This document shows, one piece after another, positions 13,302 to 21,884 of a stretch of DNA of 22,551 nucleotides. The translations under genes were made by a program, and so were the position numbers. Origin of the DNA: a virus; IMG/VR virus record IMGVR_UViG_3300048914_000058, positions 1 to 22,551 of that record; one strand, given 5' to 3'. The notes beneath the pieces are model-generated. The model was given only the letters and a program-made list of their open reading frames with translations. It had not been told where the DNA came from and made no database searches. Positions within the stretch are counted from its first letter, which is position 1, and the number at the start of each line of letters is the position of its first letter.

Positions 13302-16205
13302 CTAGTAGAGAATGGTGTAATAGTAGGTGCTTGCAGCGGCATTCAGGTCTCCGGGAGATGTGCCTTGCACAGTAAATCCATTCGTTATACCGTTAGGGAC
13401 CATCGTGCCGGTCTGTGTAGGTCCCGTTCTGGACCCGCCAGAAGCGAGACCTTGTGCCATATGAACAAAAGCATTAGCCATCCAGATTGCCGTGATCGAG
13501 TTCCCCGCGCTTGTGTAACCCGCGATATAGATAAACTTCGGCGTGACACCTGGCAAGGAAATCGTTCTCGTTCCAGCAGCAGCATCGCCTGTGTAGGAAC
13601 CTTGAAGCATCCGAGTCATAGGTGCGTGAACCGTACCAATGCCGTCCGCGTCGCTCCAGTCTCTTGTCTTTAATTGACCTTGATCGAAGTAGATCATTGC
13701 CTTTTTGTCAAGGTTCAAGTCCTTTACGATGACACCCTTATCTGCACCAACAGCTTCGCTGGTATACGGATACTTGAATCTCGCATACGGACCCGGTACA
13801 CCTTGCGAAACCATAACCCCGACGATATAAGTCGGTTGCGATGGGTGCAGCTCGAAGATGTTCGCGTTGTAGGCCATCGTATCGCTTGGCACTCCATCAA
13901 CATTACTGACCTTTCTCCATGTAGCTGAAGCCAATTCGAAGGAGTAGTCATACAGGTAAGCCCAGTTACCTAAAGAGATACGAGAACGGATGGACTTAAA
14001 CTGCGGGCAGTAGATGTAGTACTCGAAATTTAGCGGTCGAGTCGTGCCCACTGGTGTCGGAACGTCAGGGAACTCAATGTATATGTTCGGGCTGTCAGTT
14101 CCGTTTGGCGTAACCTTAATCCCAATAACATTGTCGCCTAAAACCTTTTGTGGCTCAGACCCTTGCCAATCAGGTAATGAAGAACCCGGTATCTCTTGGA
14201 ATGTCGCGCTGTTGTAAGTGTGCCAAGAGGAAGCTCGTTCTGGATCGTCAATTAGATTACCTGCCGTCATTGCGTTCCAGATTTTTGCATTCAGACCGCC
14301 CAGCATTCCAGACAGTGTAGCTGAGGAAATCTTAGCTGCCGGATTCTTGTCTCCATACTGGATCACGCTTCCCAGACCTGTTAGGTCGGAGTCTCCGCCA
14401 TCGTAGAATGCAATGTACGTATTTCCTAAGGCATTCGCTCTGCTCGACTTTAAGACAGGGCCTGCATCCAACTGACCGAACTTGGAGTTCGATAAGTACC
14501 CGAAGTAAGCGCCGTAATTCTGTTTTTGGTTATCCGGCAAGATCGCAGCTGGAATGGTGTAATCTTCCGGCGAACCTTGAATACTCCAACTCATGCCGAA
14601 GCCTGTAAACGTTGTACCGTCCGTGCGGGATTTCGGTAGCATCTTAATAGCCGCTTCACCGATCTGTTCGAATCGTACCGTTGTATACACACCGATCAGA
14701 CCGCCAACGTACTGCTGTGCGTTGTAGTTCGCTAAGTCGTCGATACATTGGTAAATGCCGTAGGCGCTGTAGCCTAAGTGGACACGGGTCATTGTAGCAC
14801 CCATACCACCGCTGTACCCTACGTACATTTTGCAACCTAGCAGGATGCCTGTGAATATGCCTTGAATACCTCCGCCTTGGAAGAAGTAGTCCCAAGCGTT
14901 TTTACTGACGTAAACGCCGATTAAGCCGCTCCAGTTACAGTCATACGAAGTGATATGTCCGTCGTCCGCATCAAGATGAAGGCCGACTTTTACATTCCGC
15001 GTACTGCAATTACGGAATACCGGCTTTGCTTTGCCGGATACTCCAAAAGCTACGGAACCTACCGCGAACATACGGTAGTCAGAAGTATCGAAGTACGATT
15101 TTGTAATGTATGTGCCAAGTGTTGCCGCGCTATATGGAACGTCGCTGGCAATGGTGATATTTTCGTACAGAGAAAGCACAGTGTTAGGATTACTCTGGAT
15201 ACGAACACACGGCAACAAGTCCGTTGTACGGTCTGTCGGAAGCCAGAGTAAAGTTACACCGCCTTGCTCACCGACGAATCCACAACAAGGAGAGCCATCC
15301 AGTGTCGACTTGACGACGTACGTTCCGTTAGGGAAGTAAACTCTGCGCTTGTTTCCGCACGCGTTTATCGCGGCTTGAATAGCTGCCGTATCGTCCGTAA
15401 CGCCATCGCCCTTAGCGCCGTACGCTTTAACATTGACATCGCGGTCAAAGCGGACTGCAAAATCATCAGCGCCTTCAAGATCGTTGATATTAATTGCATC
15501 GACTCCGCCTTTGCGGTGTGCTCTGCCGTGACCTGAAGTCATTGGTAAGTAATCGCCTTGTATAAACTTGATGAAGACTTGTTCGCCGCCTTCGCACGGA
15601 CTCGCAATGGTTAGCTTTGTAGAGCTTGTTTCCGTGTAGTTCGATTGTTGATAGCCGTCGATCAAGAAGGAGAGGATGCGCTTTTGACCTACCGCGAACT
15701 GCCCTACGCTCGATACGTCGAACACAGTCTGACCGGCTGTGGCTGTTGTTTTATACTCTGGCATAGAGAAGGTTGGGCTTAGTGCGTCCAGCCGTGCTGC
15801 AAGGGACGGATATCCGCCACGTGCTGCCTGTACTTCCGGGATACCTGCCGGATTCGCTTCCAGCTGCGCCAGCCGTTGTGCAACCTGACTGGTCGGATAA
15901 TCGAGTTCGATCCGATCTTCCCGGATTCCCGGTGCGATTTTATCAGGCGTTACAGCTTCAGGCAGGATGTCGTCCGTTTTAACCTTTTTGTTATCGACAT
16001 AGGTACGCATTGCTGTATCTTTTTCGTCGATCTTCGCATCCAGTTCCGTTGTATTACCGTCGTGCTTCGCATCAACAGCTTTAATCTGGTCGTCGTTTGC
16101 GTTGATTGCGGTAATGATGACGGAGCGCTCTTTCTCATAATCCGCTTCGAACATGATGTCGCCGTTGTTCCAGTTCTTCATTGTGCTAGGATTGATTTTT
16201 GCCAA
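13302..16205 (-). CDS. Tail spike with pectin-lyase-like (Pectate_lyase_3) domain, 967 aa
   Basis: The start is TTG 16205 with AAAGGAGG upstream. Residues 1-150 (MAKINPSTMKNWNNGDIMFE, then coil, then QVAQRLAQLEANPAGIPEV) form a likely virion-binding stalk. A beta-sandwich-like piece follows (YKTTATAGQTVFDVSS). From about residue 255 comes VNVKAYGAKGDGVTDDTAAIQ and then RRVYFPNGTYVV, the classic opening of the Pectate_lyase_3 right-handed beta-helix seen in phage depolymerase spikes. The C-terminal ~100 residues (MLQGSYTGDAAAG ... YYYTILY) form a Gly/Thr-rich end domain. Such spikes bind and often cut capsule, teichoic acid or other surface glycans. The substrate and catalytic residues cannot be read from sequence. 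Confidence 0.85.
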   Translation of the reverse strand: MAKINPSTMKNWNNGDIMFEADYEKERSVIITAINANDDQIKAVDAKHDGNTTELDAKIDEKDTAMRTYVDNKKVKTDDILPEAVTPDKIAPGIREDRIELDYPTSQVAQRLAQLEANPAGIPEVQAARGGYPSLAARLDALSPTFSMPEYKTTATAGQTVFDVSSVGQFAVGQKRILSFLIDGYQQSNYTETSSTKLTIASPCEGGEQVFIKFIQGDYLPMTSGHGRAHRKGGVDAININDLEGADDFAVRFDRDVNVKAYGAKGDGVTDDTAAIQAAINACGNKRRVYFPNGTYVVKSTLDGSPCCGFVGEQGGVTLLWLPTDRTTDLLPCVRIQSNPNTVLSLYENITIASDVPYSAATLGTYITKSYFDTSDYRMFAVGSVAFGVSGKAKPVFRNCSTRNVKVGLHLDADDGHITSYDCNWSGLIGVYVSKNAWDYFFQGGGIQGIFTGILLGCKMYVGYSGGMGATMTRVHLGYSAYGIYQCIDDLANYNAQQYVGGLIGVYTTVRFEQIGEAAIKMLPKSRTDGTTFTGFGMSWSIQGSPEDYTIPAAILPDNQKQNYGAYFGYLSNSKFGQLDAGPVLKSSRANALGNTYIAFYDGGDSDLTGLGSVIQYGDKNPAAKISSATLSGMLGGLNAKIWNAMTAGNLIDDPERASSWHTYNSATFQEIPGSSLPDWQGSEPQKVLGDNVIGIKVTPNGTDSPNIYIEFPDVPTPVGTTRPLNFEYYIYCPQFKSIRSRISLGNWAYLYDYSFELASATWRKVSNVDGVPSDTMAYNANIFELHPSQPTYIVGVMVSQGVPGPYARFKYPYTSEAVGADKGVIVKDLNLDKKAMIYFDQGQLKTRDWSDADGIGTVHAPMTRMLQGSYTGDAAAGTRTISLPGVTPKFIYIAGYTSAGNSITAIWMANAFVHMAQGLASGGSRTGPTQTGTMVPNGITNGFTVQGTSPGDLNAAASTYYYTILY

Positions 16206-16220
16206 CTGTCTCTACCTCCT

Positions 16221-18638
16221 TTACGGCTTTTTGAGCCTAAATTCAAAGCCGAATCCGTAAAATTCAAACGGTTGACCGCCTTTGTACTCGAATCTGATCT
16301 TGGTCCGGCGGCATTTACCGCGAACAGATGCTTTCTGAACGGAGATAAGTGCTTCCCCGAACGACGATTGACCCACAGTCCACAAGCCTAACGTTGTGCC
16401 GGTGTAGAAGTGCATATTCGGCGTAACGTCATACTGCCATTCAACGAATCCGTCTTCGGTAATAACCGCTTGACCGTGTTCCGGCGTAAGTGCGATAGCC
16501 GAGTCCGCTTTCACCGTGACGTACAGGTCGATGTTGTGATCCTTGTAGTGTCGAGCCAGAACGTAAAGACGTTTTAGCTTCTTCTGGTTAAACGACGACG
16601 AGAAGTCCAAGTGCTTTGACTCTACGATGATCGAATACATATAGTCGTCATCGGTGTACACGTTAGGATCGTGCCGCAACAGCTTCGCATCCAGTGTCAG
16701 GTTGTAGATGTCTTCGCCGTACAGCAGGAATTGCCTGAAGTGTAAACTGTCCGGGTTAACATCCTTGACCCATACGCCGCGCTCATAATAGAACCTATAT
16801 ATGATCCGCTTCTGCGGGAAGCATAGCCAGTACTGACCTTGGGTAACAATCGCGCAGGCATCGCTATCCGTCGGCATTTCTGATTTCACCTGACGATCTG
16901 CCCGACTGACATTCATAGATTCCAGCCGGTAAGGGTTCGGCTTCAGCAGCATAACCCCTTCATGAGACAGGAACATGACATTGTTACCTACAACCTTCAC
17001 GGACCAACCTGCTACAGCGCCCAAACCGTCGTGAATCTGATACCGTGCATAGTCATCTGGAGACTTGCCGGTCAGTGTTTGAATCGTTGTCTTCGTGAAG
17101 ATCAGCAGCAAGTCTTGGAACCGTGTGATCGACGTAATCGCTTCAAGCTTGCCGGTATTGAACATAATCGTATTTGTCGTAGGCCAGTAGTACGGGTTCG
17201 TCAGGTCCGAGACGTATATCTGGTACGGGTGCAGCGGGTCGCCATATAGAATCAGCCGGTCCCAATGCAAGACGATTTTGTTACATTGGCGGATACCGTC
17301 CGTTGGTATATCGGCTGTCGAGTCTGTACTATTTACAGCGTAGTTCGACAACGTGAATGTTGATTGTTTAGAATCTACGCTTGGCGGACCCCATACCTGA
17401 AGCTCTACGATCTTCGTGTTGCCCGTACTAGGTGTCTGCGTAGACTGCTCGACTATGATCATCAGGTACCTGCACGACACGTCAACCGCTGTATTCGTAA
17501 TATCGTCAACGTTGCCAGTAACCGTCTTTATATCTGTATAAGTGCTGTTATCGTTACTTGTGCGGATGCGCCATCTATTCGTATTAAACGCGTTAGTGTA
17601 GGTTCCACCGGTTGCTTTCAAGTAAGCTCCGTAGTGCTTTAGCGTGATTTGGTTGATTTGCTTCACGCTGCCTAAATCGATCATAAACTGCGACGTATAT
17701 CCGGTTGCGGAATTATACTGCATTTCCAAGTACGTCGTATCCAGACCGTCTATTAAGTTTGTCTCGACCTGATTCGGGCTGACCGTGTTGTATGCGGTAA
17801 TAGGTCTACCTGCAAGACTAAGCGGTGCGGCAGATTCTCGAACCGTCGCTTTAATATCGAAGGGTCCCAGCTCCGTGAACTTCATATCAAGGACCTGATG
17901 ACCGGCCTGCCAATCACTAATGAGTTTGAAGTCCGTCTCTGCGGTCTTTTTATACTCCCACTTGAAATCATGAGTACCGCTATATGAAACGCGCTTGTCT
18001 ATGAACGCGGTAAATTCAACTGGAAGGTTAATTGCAGATTTCTGGCGGTCCGGCTGGATACCTGTTAAGGCGAGTACGGACGCCGTGCCATCTTGGATGT
18101 AACCTGAAGGATTGTCCGCCATTGCATTTGTACCGATATAGATAGCTTCCATAACGGTTGGAGTATACGGCGTAATCGTCCGGGCTTTGAATGTATCGTC
18201 CGTGTCGATCCACAATTCAACGAGTTTTGTACCCGTTGCTATGTACAGCGTTTCCCGGTACTGCACCGCTTCAACGGTCCGATCCGTTTGGAATGTGAAC
18301 GGGTTTGTTCCGTCTGTGATCGGGATTTCGATAGAGTTACCGGCTACAATACGGTACAGCCTGCCGAAAGCAGCTACGATGATATGCGGAGCGATAGCAT
18401 TGATCTGATAGAAGAAGAACATCCCTTGCGCAAAACCTGAAGTACCCGCTGTTCCGAGCCGGATACGCCCGGAACGCAGGCGTGGGTTTATGCCGTCCAA
18501 GTCAACATTCTCGAACGTCGTATATTCATTCTCCCTCAGCTGCTCGTTGGACATTTCCGAGTTCAAACCGCCGGAGAAGTCCATAAACGACTCGAATAAC
18601 TTCTGAGACGAGTCCGCCTGAATGGATTGCCTAGTCAC
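16221..18638 (-). CDS. Tail nozzle / stabilisation-type protein with inserted F5/8C (discoidin) domain
   Basis: The start is GTG 18638 with AGAGGTGA upstream. The 805-residue protein starts with FESFMDFSGGLNSEMSNEQL and NVDLDGINPRLRSGRIRLG, typical of podoviral nozzle or stabilisation proteins (T7 gp12 and P22 gp10 class) that form the end of the short tail. It has repeated beta-propeller-like blocks such as YRETLYIATGTKLVEL and ITRFQDLLLIFTKTTIQTL. At about residues 283-416 there is an inserted domain (NLIDGLDTTYLEMQY, FMIDLGSVKQINQITL, RWRIRTSNDNSTYTDI, IVELQVWG) that matches the coagulation factor 5/8 C-terminal (discoidin) fold, which often binds carbohydrate. The nozzle assignment is from layout and gene position; the discoidin insertion is clear from motif order. 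Confidence 0.75.
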   Translation of the reverse strand: MTRQSIQADSSQKLFESFMDFSGGLNSEMSNEQLRENEYTTFENVDLDGINPRLRSGRIRLGTAGTSGFAQGMFFFYQINAIAPHIIVAAFGRLYRIVAGNSIEIPITDGTNPFTFQTDRTVEAVQYRETLYIATGTKLVELWIDTDDTFKARTITPYTPTVMEAIYIGTNAMADNPSGYIQDGTASVLALTGIQPDRQKSAINLPVEFTAFIDKRVSYSGTHDFKWEYKKTAETDFKLISDWQAGHQVLDMKFTELGPFDIKATVRESAAPLSLAGRPITAYNTVSPNQVETNLIDGLDTTYLEMQYNSATGYTSQFMIDLGSVKQINQITLKHYGAYLKATGGTYTNAFNTNRWRIRTSNDNSTYTDIKTVTGNVDDITNTAVDVSCRYLMIIVEQSTQTPSTGNTKIVELQVWGPPSVDSKQSTFTLSNYAVNSTDSTADIPTDGIRQCNKIVLHWDRLILYGDPLHPYQIYVSDLTNPYYWPTTNTIMFNTGKLEAITSITRFQDLLLIFTKTTIQTLTGKSPDDYARYQIHDGLGAVAGWSVKVVGNNVMFLSHEGVMLLKPNPYRLESMNVSRADRQVKSEMPTDSDACAIVTQGQYWLCFPQKRIIYRFYYERGVWVKDVNPDSLHFRQFLLYGEDIYNLTLDAKLLRHDPNVYTDDDYMYSIIVESKHLDFSSSFNQKKLKRLYVLARHYKDHNIDLYVTVKADSAIALTPEHGQAVITEDGFVEWQYDVTPNMHFYTGTTLGLWTVGQSSFGEALISVQKASVRGKCRRTKIRFEYKGGQPFEFYGFGFEFRLKKP

Positions 18639-18652
18639 CGCATATCACCTCT

Positions 18653-19222
18653 TTACCAAGTCCATCCGTAAGGAGCTTGTTCCAGCTCTGCGTGGGATTC
18701 CCATATAGCTGTTACAGCATCGCCTTCAGATGCAGGATTCGTTAATGTAAATGTATTGCCGGATTTCGTGAAACCTGTAGTTTTTACGCTGTTTACGTAG
18801 ACTTTTAGGTTCCCGTACTGCTCGTTGTAAATGTCGCTTGTAATCGTGAACGTGGTTTGTCCGGCTGTAGCCTTGTATTGCTGCACCAGCTCGTCGTCGC
18901 GGTACTGCATAGGCGGGTTGTAGTTCTCCGCGAAGTTCGCCATATCGGTGTAGAACTGATTCAGGTAGTCGGCTTTCTCCATCCGGGCGCTGTCCTGTCC
19001 TTTGTACATAGCTGAAGCATACAGAACCAGCAGTTCGTGGTACTTCTCGTCAATAACTGGAACGTCTTCAAGATCGCCGTCATTTCGTAACTGAGGAAAC
19101 ACGGCTTTGACTTCGACAGCCAGCTTGTTAAGGCCAGCGTTCAGCCAAGGCACTACAACGTCAGATGTGAGAACGTCGTCGACGTTACTCTCCACCATCG
19201 CTATCATTTCGCTGACTTTCAT
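18653..19222 (-). CDS. Head-tail connector / adaptor protein
   Basis: ATG 19222 is chosen because GGAGG lies 9 nt upstream. TTG 19228 is only 3 nt from it. The N-terminal half is helical (MKVSEMIAMVESNVDDVL, VVVPWLNAGLNKLAVEV, YASAMYKGQDSARMEKADYL), the four-helix pattern of phage adaptor proteins such as gp6-like and P22 gp4-like types that bind under the portal. The C-terminal 75 residues (YKATAGQTTFTITSDIYNE, LKVYVNSVKT) form a beta-sandwich like those in podoviral adaptors and spike stalks. It lies between capsid genes and the nozzle gene, as expected for an adaptor. The start overlaps the end of the small acidic protein gene by 38 nt. Assignment is by fold pattern and position. Confidence 0.7.
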   Translation of the reverse strand: MKVSEMIAMVESNVDDVLTSDVVVPWLNAGLNKLAVEVKAVFPQLRNDGDLEDVPVIDEKYHELLVLYASAMYKGQDSARMEKADYLNQFYTDMANFAENYNPPMQYRDDELVQQYKATAGQTTFTITSDIYNEQYGNLKVYVNSVKTTGFTKSGNTFTLTNPASEGDAVTAIWESHAELEQAPYGWTW

Positions 19223-19403
19223 CCTCAATCACCTCCGGTGCTTCCGGTGCTTCCGGTGCAGGCTTCGCTTTGCTACGCTTCGGCTTTTCCGCAACAGGCT
19301 CCTTCGGTGTAAGCAGCAGCTTAATCTCCCGCAGCTCTTGCAGCATCGCGTATTGCATCTGCTCTTGTCTTGTAGCCAGCATGCCAAATTCTTCGGTACG
19401 CAT
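19185..19403 (-). CDS. Small Ala/Pro/Glu-tailed protein, 72 aa, unknown function
   Basis: ATG 19403 follows GGGAGGA (19417-19411) by 7 nt. An upstream in-frame ATG at 19451 lies inside the terminator hairpin and is rejected. The product has an N-terminal helix (MRTEEFGMLATRQEQMQYAM then LQELREIKLLL) likely to form a coiled coil, and a disordered tail with APEAPEAPEV from a 9-bp tandem repeat (GGTGCTTCC on the + strand, 19237-19260). It sits right after the major capsid gene and its terminator and overlaps the adaptor start. Small coiled-coil proteins at this place can be head-completion or scaffolding helpers, but no family is recognised. Confidence 0.65.
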   Translation of the reverse strand: MRTEEFGMLATRQEQMQYAMLQELREIKLLLTPKEPVAEKPKRSKAKPAPEAPEAPEVIEDESQRNDSDGGE

Positions 19404-19427
19404 TGTTCTTTCCTCCCTTATATCCGA

Positions 19428-19466
19428 AAACACCCCCATAGCTTGTACCATGAGGGTGTTCGTTTT
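19428..19466 (-). terminator. Hairpin terminator after the major capsid gene
   Basis: On the - strand, AACACCCTCAT pairs with ATGGGGGTGTT around a 10-nt loop (one G-T pair), followed by TTTTC. The stem also works on the + strand with CGTTTTATTT after it. Placed directly after the capsid stop, it probably cuts most transcripts there, giving extra capsid mRNA relative to downstream tail genes. Confidence 0.75.
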
Positions 19467-19471
19467 ATTTA

Positions 19472-20368
19472 TTAGCCGCCTGTTACGATAGCGCCGAGGA
19501 TACCTCTGTGATCCGTCCAGCCAGAGCTGAAACGGAAGCGCATTTTGTACTTCGCAACGTCCGTATCGAAGTCGGTTGTCGTCTTGAAGTTCATCTTCTC
19601 TCTCCAGAAGAAGTTCAGCTGGTGAGCAGTAGAGTCCTGCAAGAACCAGTTGTTCGTATCTGTCAGGTAGTCGAGAACGATGATATTGAAACGACCCTTC
19701 ATCGGGTTGATATCATTGTTATTTGTACCCGGCAGCAGCGTGGATTCAGCAATTTTCATCGCTGTAAACTCCAGTGCGCGTGGGACAATCAATGTATCGA
19801 AGTTCAGCTGCATTTTCAGACCGCGCTCGTCGATCTGCTCTGCACCCAGCTTCAACGCGATTTCAAGGTTAGCTTCCGTCAACGCCAAGTCGCCGATAGC
19901 GTTAGTTGTTGTACCGCCGTCCAAACGAGCATGGCTGGCGCTGATAAGCGCTTCGCCTTTCCAGTTCGTAGGGGAAGCAACAGCTGCGTTGTTCAGGATT
20001 TTAGCTGCTTCTGTTTCGATGGTTGCGCGGGCAGAACGGCCCAGCGCCTTCGGCATTTTGTTAATCTGACCATACTGTTCATCGTCAACAAGCTCTTTCT
20101 CTACTTGGAAACCTTTCGAGAAGGTAACGTGTTTGTACTGAACAGTGTCAGTTGCTGTTGGGTCTTCGTACTCCGTAGCATCCGTAGTCCCTTTAGTGTT
20201 AAAGAGACCGAAGCCGCCCATACGAAGGTCCGTTTCCATAGCTTTTTTCGAGCTAAGGACGTTCAGGAATTTGGAGTATTGTTCCGGCTTTTCTTTGTAA
20301 GTTTCGAAAATGATCTTACGAAGACCCGGCTCCAGTAACTTCGAATAATTACCGCGAATAACTGCCAT
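19472..20368 (-). CDS. Major capsid protein (HK97-like fold, gpT-like)
   Basis: This 298-residue protein starts MAVIRGNYSKLLEPGLRKII and contains features of Mu gpT-like and related HK97-fold shell proteins: an E-loop-type region (FNTKGTTDATEYEDP ... VQYKHVTFSKGFQVEKELVDD), a spine helix (MPKALGRSARATIETEAAKILNNA), and a P-domain with FDTLIVPRALEFTAMKIAEST. Near the end, WFLQDSTAHQLNFFWREKMNF followed by KYKMRFRFSSGWTDHRGI is typical of phage capsid C-termini. It forms the icosahedral shell. It lies after scaffold and decoration genes and is followed by its own terminator. No protease gene or cleaved leader is seen, so the scaffold is probably a separate exiting protein. Confidence 0.85.
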   Translation of the reverse strand: MAVIRGNYSKLLEPGLRKIIFETYKEKPEQYSKFLNVLSSKKAMETDLRMGGFGLFNTKGTTDATEYEDPTATDTVQYKHVTFSKGFQVEKELVDDEQYGQINKMPKALGRSARATIETEAAKILNNAAVASPTNWKGEALISASHARLDGGTTTNAIGDLALTEANLEIALKLGAEQIDERGLKMQLNFDTLIVPRALEFTAMKIAESTLLPGTNNNDINPMKGRFNIIVLDYLTDTNNWFLQDSTAHQLNFFWREKMNFKTTTDFDTDVAKYKMRFRFSSGWTDHRGILGAIVTGG

Positions 20369-20387
20369 TGGTTATGTCCCTCCCCTA

Positions 20388-20807
20388 TTAGACCAGTAGA
20401 CGGCCTGTGATAATGACGTCAGCTGTGCTGCGCGAAGCGTTAACTGCAATAACTTTGAATACCGGCGTTGTAGCCACGGCAGCGTTCAATTGACCGCCGT
20501 TTGTCATTGTAACAGGGTTAACGCCGCCAACCGTTGGTGTGCCACCTACATACGGAACTTCATAGATGCCTGCTACAGTACGGACTTTTCCGTAAGTAAG
20601 CGAATCGCCTTGCTGACGAATCTCCAGACCTTCCAGTACACCAAGTACGGATGTGTCATTCGTAGCTGCAAGCACTACATCGCCGGAGCCGTTTAGCTTA
20701 ACAAGGTCGTACGGCTTAGCCGTAGCCGCGTATGTAGCGTCAAGCTTCCAGTCTTTTACCGGGTTAACTGCGTCAGAGTTAAGACCTCTGCGAAATTGCA
20801 ATCCCAT
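20388..20807 (-). CDS. Capsid decoration / stabilisation protein
   Basis: The 139-residue, mostly beta-strand protein starts MGLQFRRGLNSDAVNPVKDW. It has alternating short strands and turns, such as KPYDLVKLNGSGDVVLAAT, SVLGVLEGLEIRQQGD and VRTVAGIYEVPYVGG, ending in STADVIITGRLLV. Small beta-barrel proteins of this size next to the major capsid gene are usually head decoration proteins of the lambda gpD or L class that clamp the shell surface. The segment 'DTSVLGVLEG' is a block I know from such proteins. It lies between scaffold and capsid genes, 10 nt after the scaffold stop, with an AGGTG-type ribosome binding site. The fold assignment is from pattern and position only. Confidence 0.7.
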   Translation of the reverse strand: MGLQFRRGLNSDAVNPVKDWKLDATYAATAKPYDLVKLNGSGDVVLAATNDTSVLGVLEGLEIRQQGDSLTYGKVRTVAGIYEVPYVGGTPTVGGVNPVTMTNGGQLNAAVATTPVFKVIAVNASRSTADVIITGRLLV

Positions 20808-20816
20808 TCCCTACAC

Positions 20817-21689
20817 CTACTTCCATTTGAGATATTGGGCTTCCGTTAATCCCATCTGCTTAGCGATGTATTTTTCTTCATCCGTCAAAGCGTCTTGGGA
20901 ATCGTTAGCCTTATTATTGGATGGCGGAGGAACCGAACCTTTTTTCCGTCCGCTCATTTCCGCTAGGGCTTCATTACGTTCCGCTTTGCGTACACCTTCG
21001 ATGATCTTTTCGTGATACAGGGCCATGACCGCACGGTCTAAAGGCAGCTCAGGGTTTTTGAGTTCCGTCAGCAAGTACGATACAGCCGTTGTAAGGTCTG
21101 CTTCGTCAAGCATTGGATACTTCTCCGAAATCGCGGCTTTCTCTCCTTCGATGCGGTTTTGCCACATCTGGAAGTTAAGACGATCAAGTTCCTGCTTTTG
21201 CTGGGCAAGCTGTCTATCACGCTCTTGTTCACGGCGCAGAATTTCGATAGGGACGTTTTGCGCTTCCGCCTGTTTCTTCAGCTGGGCTTCTTGCAGCTGG
21301 GCCATAATCTCAGGTACAGGTTTACCGTAGATGTCGCTTAGGGTCTTAGCCAGTTGGAACTCTGGCGAAGCCTGAAGCTGCTCCTGCAATTTGGCTTCTC
21401 TGCGTCGTTCCGCTGCTTGGCGGTCCTGTTCCAGTTGCTCAGGGGTCCGTGTATCGGCTTTCTTTTCAGGTTCCGTTTCCGGGTCCTTCTTTTCTTCCTC
21501 TACAATGGGTTCAGCGTCTTCTTCGTCTTCTTCGTCTTCCTCTATGCCATGAAACTTTTCGGATTCGTCAGGCTTGTCCGTGTTATTGTCGTCGTTGTCG
21601 TCTTCCAAGAAGTCGCCGGGATTTACATCTGAGGTATCCTCGCCGAAGTCAATCAATCCGTCTGCATCAATAAGTTCATTTGGGTCCAT
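20817..21689 (-). CDS. Scaffolding protein
   Basis: ATG 21689 is preferred because AAAGGTGG lies about 8 nt upstream. The longer frame from ATG 21818 would begin across the promoter. The 290-residue protein has a very acidic N-terminus (GEDTSDVNPGDFLEDDNDD, then EEDEEDEEDAEPIVEEE), a long central coiled coil (ARREAKLQEQLQ-like, LQEAQLKKQAEAQNVPIEIL, QERDRQLAQQKQELDRL), and a C-terminal helix (LTDEEKYIAKQMGLTEAQYL) with basic GRKKGS upstream. Acidic, coiled-coil-rich proteins just before decoration and capsid genes are scaffolds that guide shell assembly and then leave. The C-terminal helix likely docks on the capsid protein, as in P22 and phi29. It is the first gene after the promoter at 21781-21809. 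Confidence 0.85.
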   Translation of the reverse strand: MDPNELIDADGLIDFGEDTSDVNPGDFLEDDNDDNNTDKPDESEKFHGIEEDEEDEEDAEPIVEEEKKDPETEPEKKADTRTPEQLEQDRQAAERRREAKLQEQLQASPEFQLAKTLSDIYGKPVPEIMAQLQEAQLKKQAEAQNVPIEILRREQERDRQLAQQKQELDRLNFQMWQNRIEGEKAAISEKYPMLDEADLTTAVSYLLTELKNPELPLDRAVMALYHEKIIEGVRKAERNEALAEMSGRKKGSVPPPSNNKANDSQDALTDEEKYIAKQMGLTEAQYLKWK

Positions 21690-21780
21690 ACGCTTTTCCA
21701 CCTTTCCCTTTATACGCGTGGGTCGCGAAGTTTTGTTTACAAGTTTGGGCTGTTTGCGGGAGCCTACCCGTTCTAAGGTG

Positions 21781-21809
21781 ATTCTACTACAAAATCTAGT
21801 AATTGGCAA
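21781..21809 (-). promoter_or_regulatory. Sigma-A-like promoter of the capsid operon
   Basis: On the - strand the -35 is TTGCCA (21809-21804), the -10 is TAGAAT (21786-21781), and the spacer is exactly 17 nt. The start would be near 21774, leaving an ~85-nt leader before the scaffold ATG. The leader begins with a small hairpin (CGGG/CCCG at 21757-21770). A sequence GATTCATAGAATA lies just upstream of the -35 (+ strand 21812-21824) and has a near copy in the promoter at 8834. Confidence 0.6.
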
Positions 21810-21884
21810 TAGATTCATAGAATACTACGTCAACATATTGGGCAAGCTAATAGAGAATGGAGGTGTTGTGTCCCAAACGGACGT

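Noticed and set aside
19508-20338. 276-codon + strand ORF opposite the major capsid gene
   Set aside because: It is antisense to a well-supported capsid gene, Cys/Phe/Val-rich, and without a binding site or promoter.
21690-21818. N-terminal extension of the scaffold protein to ATG 21818
   Set aside because: It would include the -35 and -10 of the promoter, has no binding site, and the basic extension is unlike the acidic scaffold start at 21689.
21872-21878. CCCAAAC slippery heptamer near the start of the DUF457-like gene, possible programmed frameshift
   Set aside because: For a -1 shift the heptamer is in the phase that leaves the DUF457 frame, not one that enters it, and no upstream gene in a suitable frame exists.
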